Origin: Sulfitobacter sp. 20_GPM-1509m | Lineage (GTDB): Bacteria; Pseudomonadota; Alphaproteobacteria; Rhodobacterales; Rhodobacteraceae | Assembly: GCF_000620505.1 (NCBI RefSeq) | Contig: NZ_JIBC01000006.1 | Location: 1 to 64,000 of the forward strand | Length of the DNA: 64,000 nucleotides | Reading direction: 5' to 3' | In this document: one piece after another, positions 63,629 to 64,000 of the stretch | Position numbering within the stretch: the first letter of the stretch is position 1 | How the letters are laid out: the number at the start of each line of letters is the position of its first letter | Notes under the pieces: model-generated | What the model was told of the DNA's origin: nothing | Database searches by the model: none | What the model saw: the letters and a program-made list of their open reading frames with translations, nothing else | Translations under genes and position numbers: made by a program

Positions 63629-64000
63629 ATGAAAGACATTCTGACCGAACTGGAAGACCGTCGCGCACAGGCGCGGCTGGGCGGCGGGCAAGCCCGCATC
63701 GACGCACAGCACGGCCGTGGCAAGCTGACCGCCCGCGAGCGCATCGAATTGCTGCTGGACGAAGACAGCTTTGAAGAGTTCGACATGTTCGTGGCCCACC
63801 GCTGCACCGATTTTGGCATGGAAAAACAAAAGCCTGCGGGCGACGGTGTGATCACCGGCTGGGGCACGATCAACGGTCGCATGGTCTATGTGTTCAGTCA
63901 GGACTTTACCGTGTTCGGCGGCTCGCTGTCCGAAACCCACGCCCAGAAGATTTGCAAAATTCAGGACATGGCGATCCAGAACGGCGCGCCGGTCATCGGC
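63629..64000 (+). CDS. pccB: Propionyl-CoA carboxylase beta chain (partial)
   Basis: The frame from [20 protein letters not shown] runs off the window after 124 codons without a stop. '[20 protein letters not shown]', '[20 protein letters not shown]' and '[20 protein letters not shown]' are the carboxyltransferase N-terminal signatures shared with Pcc/Acc beta. PccB transfers CO2 from biotin to propionyl-CoA, giving (S)-methylmalonyl-CoA. 'cgaaacaggggcctgac' precedes the ATG. The rest, and any pccA and mutase genes, lie beyond the window. Confidence 0.95.
   Translation, partial: MKDILTELEDRRAQARLGGGQARIDAQHGRGKLTARERIELLLDEDSFEEFDMFVAHRCTDFGMEKQKPAGDGVITGWGTINGRMVYVFSQDFTVFGGSLSETHAQKICKIQDMAIQNGAPVIG

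Noticed and set aside
1-64000. CRISPR arrays, rRNA genes, prophage structural genes, type VI or toxin-antitoxin loci
   Set aside because: No regularly spaced direct repeats, rRNA-like segments or matching protein families were seen; DUF2235 alone does not indicate type VI secretion.

Overview
This 64 kb window looks like a chromosomal piece of a marine alphaproteobacterium of the Roseobacter group (Rhodobacteraceae). That assignment is an inference from gene content: an ScfR/PccR-type regulator beside pccB, a betI-betC-transporter-betB-betA cluster with choline sulfatase, a small MNDFVDG-type roseobacter protein, a PopZ-like acidic protein, and the intergenic 'GGGATATTT..GCCAAAAGAA' repeat. 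No 16S gene is present, so the genus is open.

Region 1 (1 to about 16.58 kb) is accessory. It is visibly AT-richer in parts and holds long gene-poor gaps, gene relics and short operons of unknown function. It starts with a carboxymuconolactone-decarboxylase-family gene, two small genes and a LysR regulator. A collapsed SDR pseudogene and an AraC fragment follow. Next come a two-gene membrane cassette (one member ends in a dermatopontin-like motif), an AraC regulator divergent from an SDR gene, and a secreted-protein/Sel1 pair. A decayed IS21-family element (11129-13200), a cluster of small membrane proteins with a bacterial PH-like domain, a secreted protein and an IS3-type transposase scrap complete it. 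The region ends exactly at the 3' side of a tRNA-Cys gene, the usual edge of tRNA-targeted islands, but no integrase or second attachment site is visible.

Region 2 (16.58-53.44 kb) is dense, GC-rich core genome. Housekeeping genes include pcm-like, tolC, cobQ, efp, ygfZ, valS, guaD, mgtE, 5-FTHF cyclo-ligase, a ymdB-type phosphodiesterase and a yebC/pmpR regulator. Between them are transporters (MsbA-like ABC exporter, two SLC13/RCK permeases, AI-2E family, LysE, DMT), PLP aminotransferases, an enoyl-CoA hydratase, an orphan form-II CoxL-like molybdoenzyme overlapping a DUF2235 gene, and an FAD dehydrogenase. A set of two GreA/Rnk-type proteins plus a 59-residue zinc ribbon overlapping rnk also lies here. 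One AT-rich gene (47393-47881) looks like an insert.

Region 3 (53.44-64 kb) holds two metabolic modules. The bet cluster (TetR-type betI with a palindromic operator, choline sulfatase, a short BCCT carrier, betaine-aldehyde dehydrogenase, choline dehydrogenase) takes choline-O-sulfate or choline to glycine betaine. A secreted nuclease follows, with a stem-loop over its start codon. The window closes with an ScfR/PccR regulator, a Bcr/CflA-type MFS exporter and the first 124 codons of propionyl-CoA carboxylase beta. TTTGCAA-type sites lie upstream of both the regulator and pccB, suggesting a local propionyl-CoA-responsive circuit. The cobQ gene at 20-21.6 kb fits a B12-dependent methylmalonyl-CoA route, but the mutase is not in the window.
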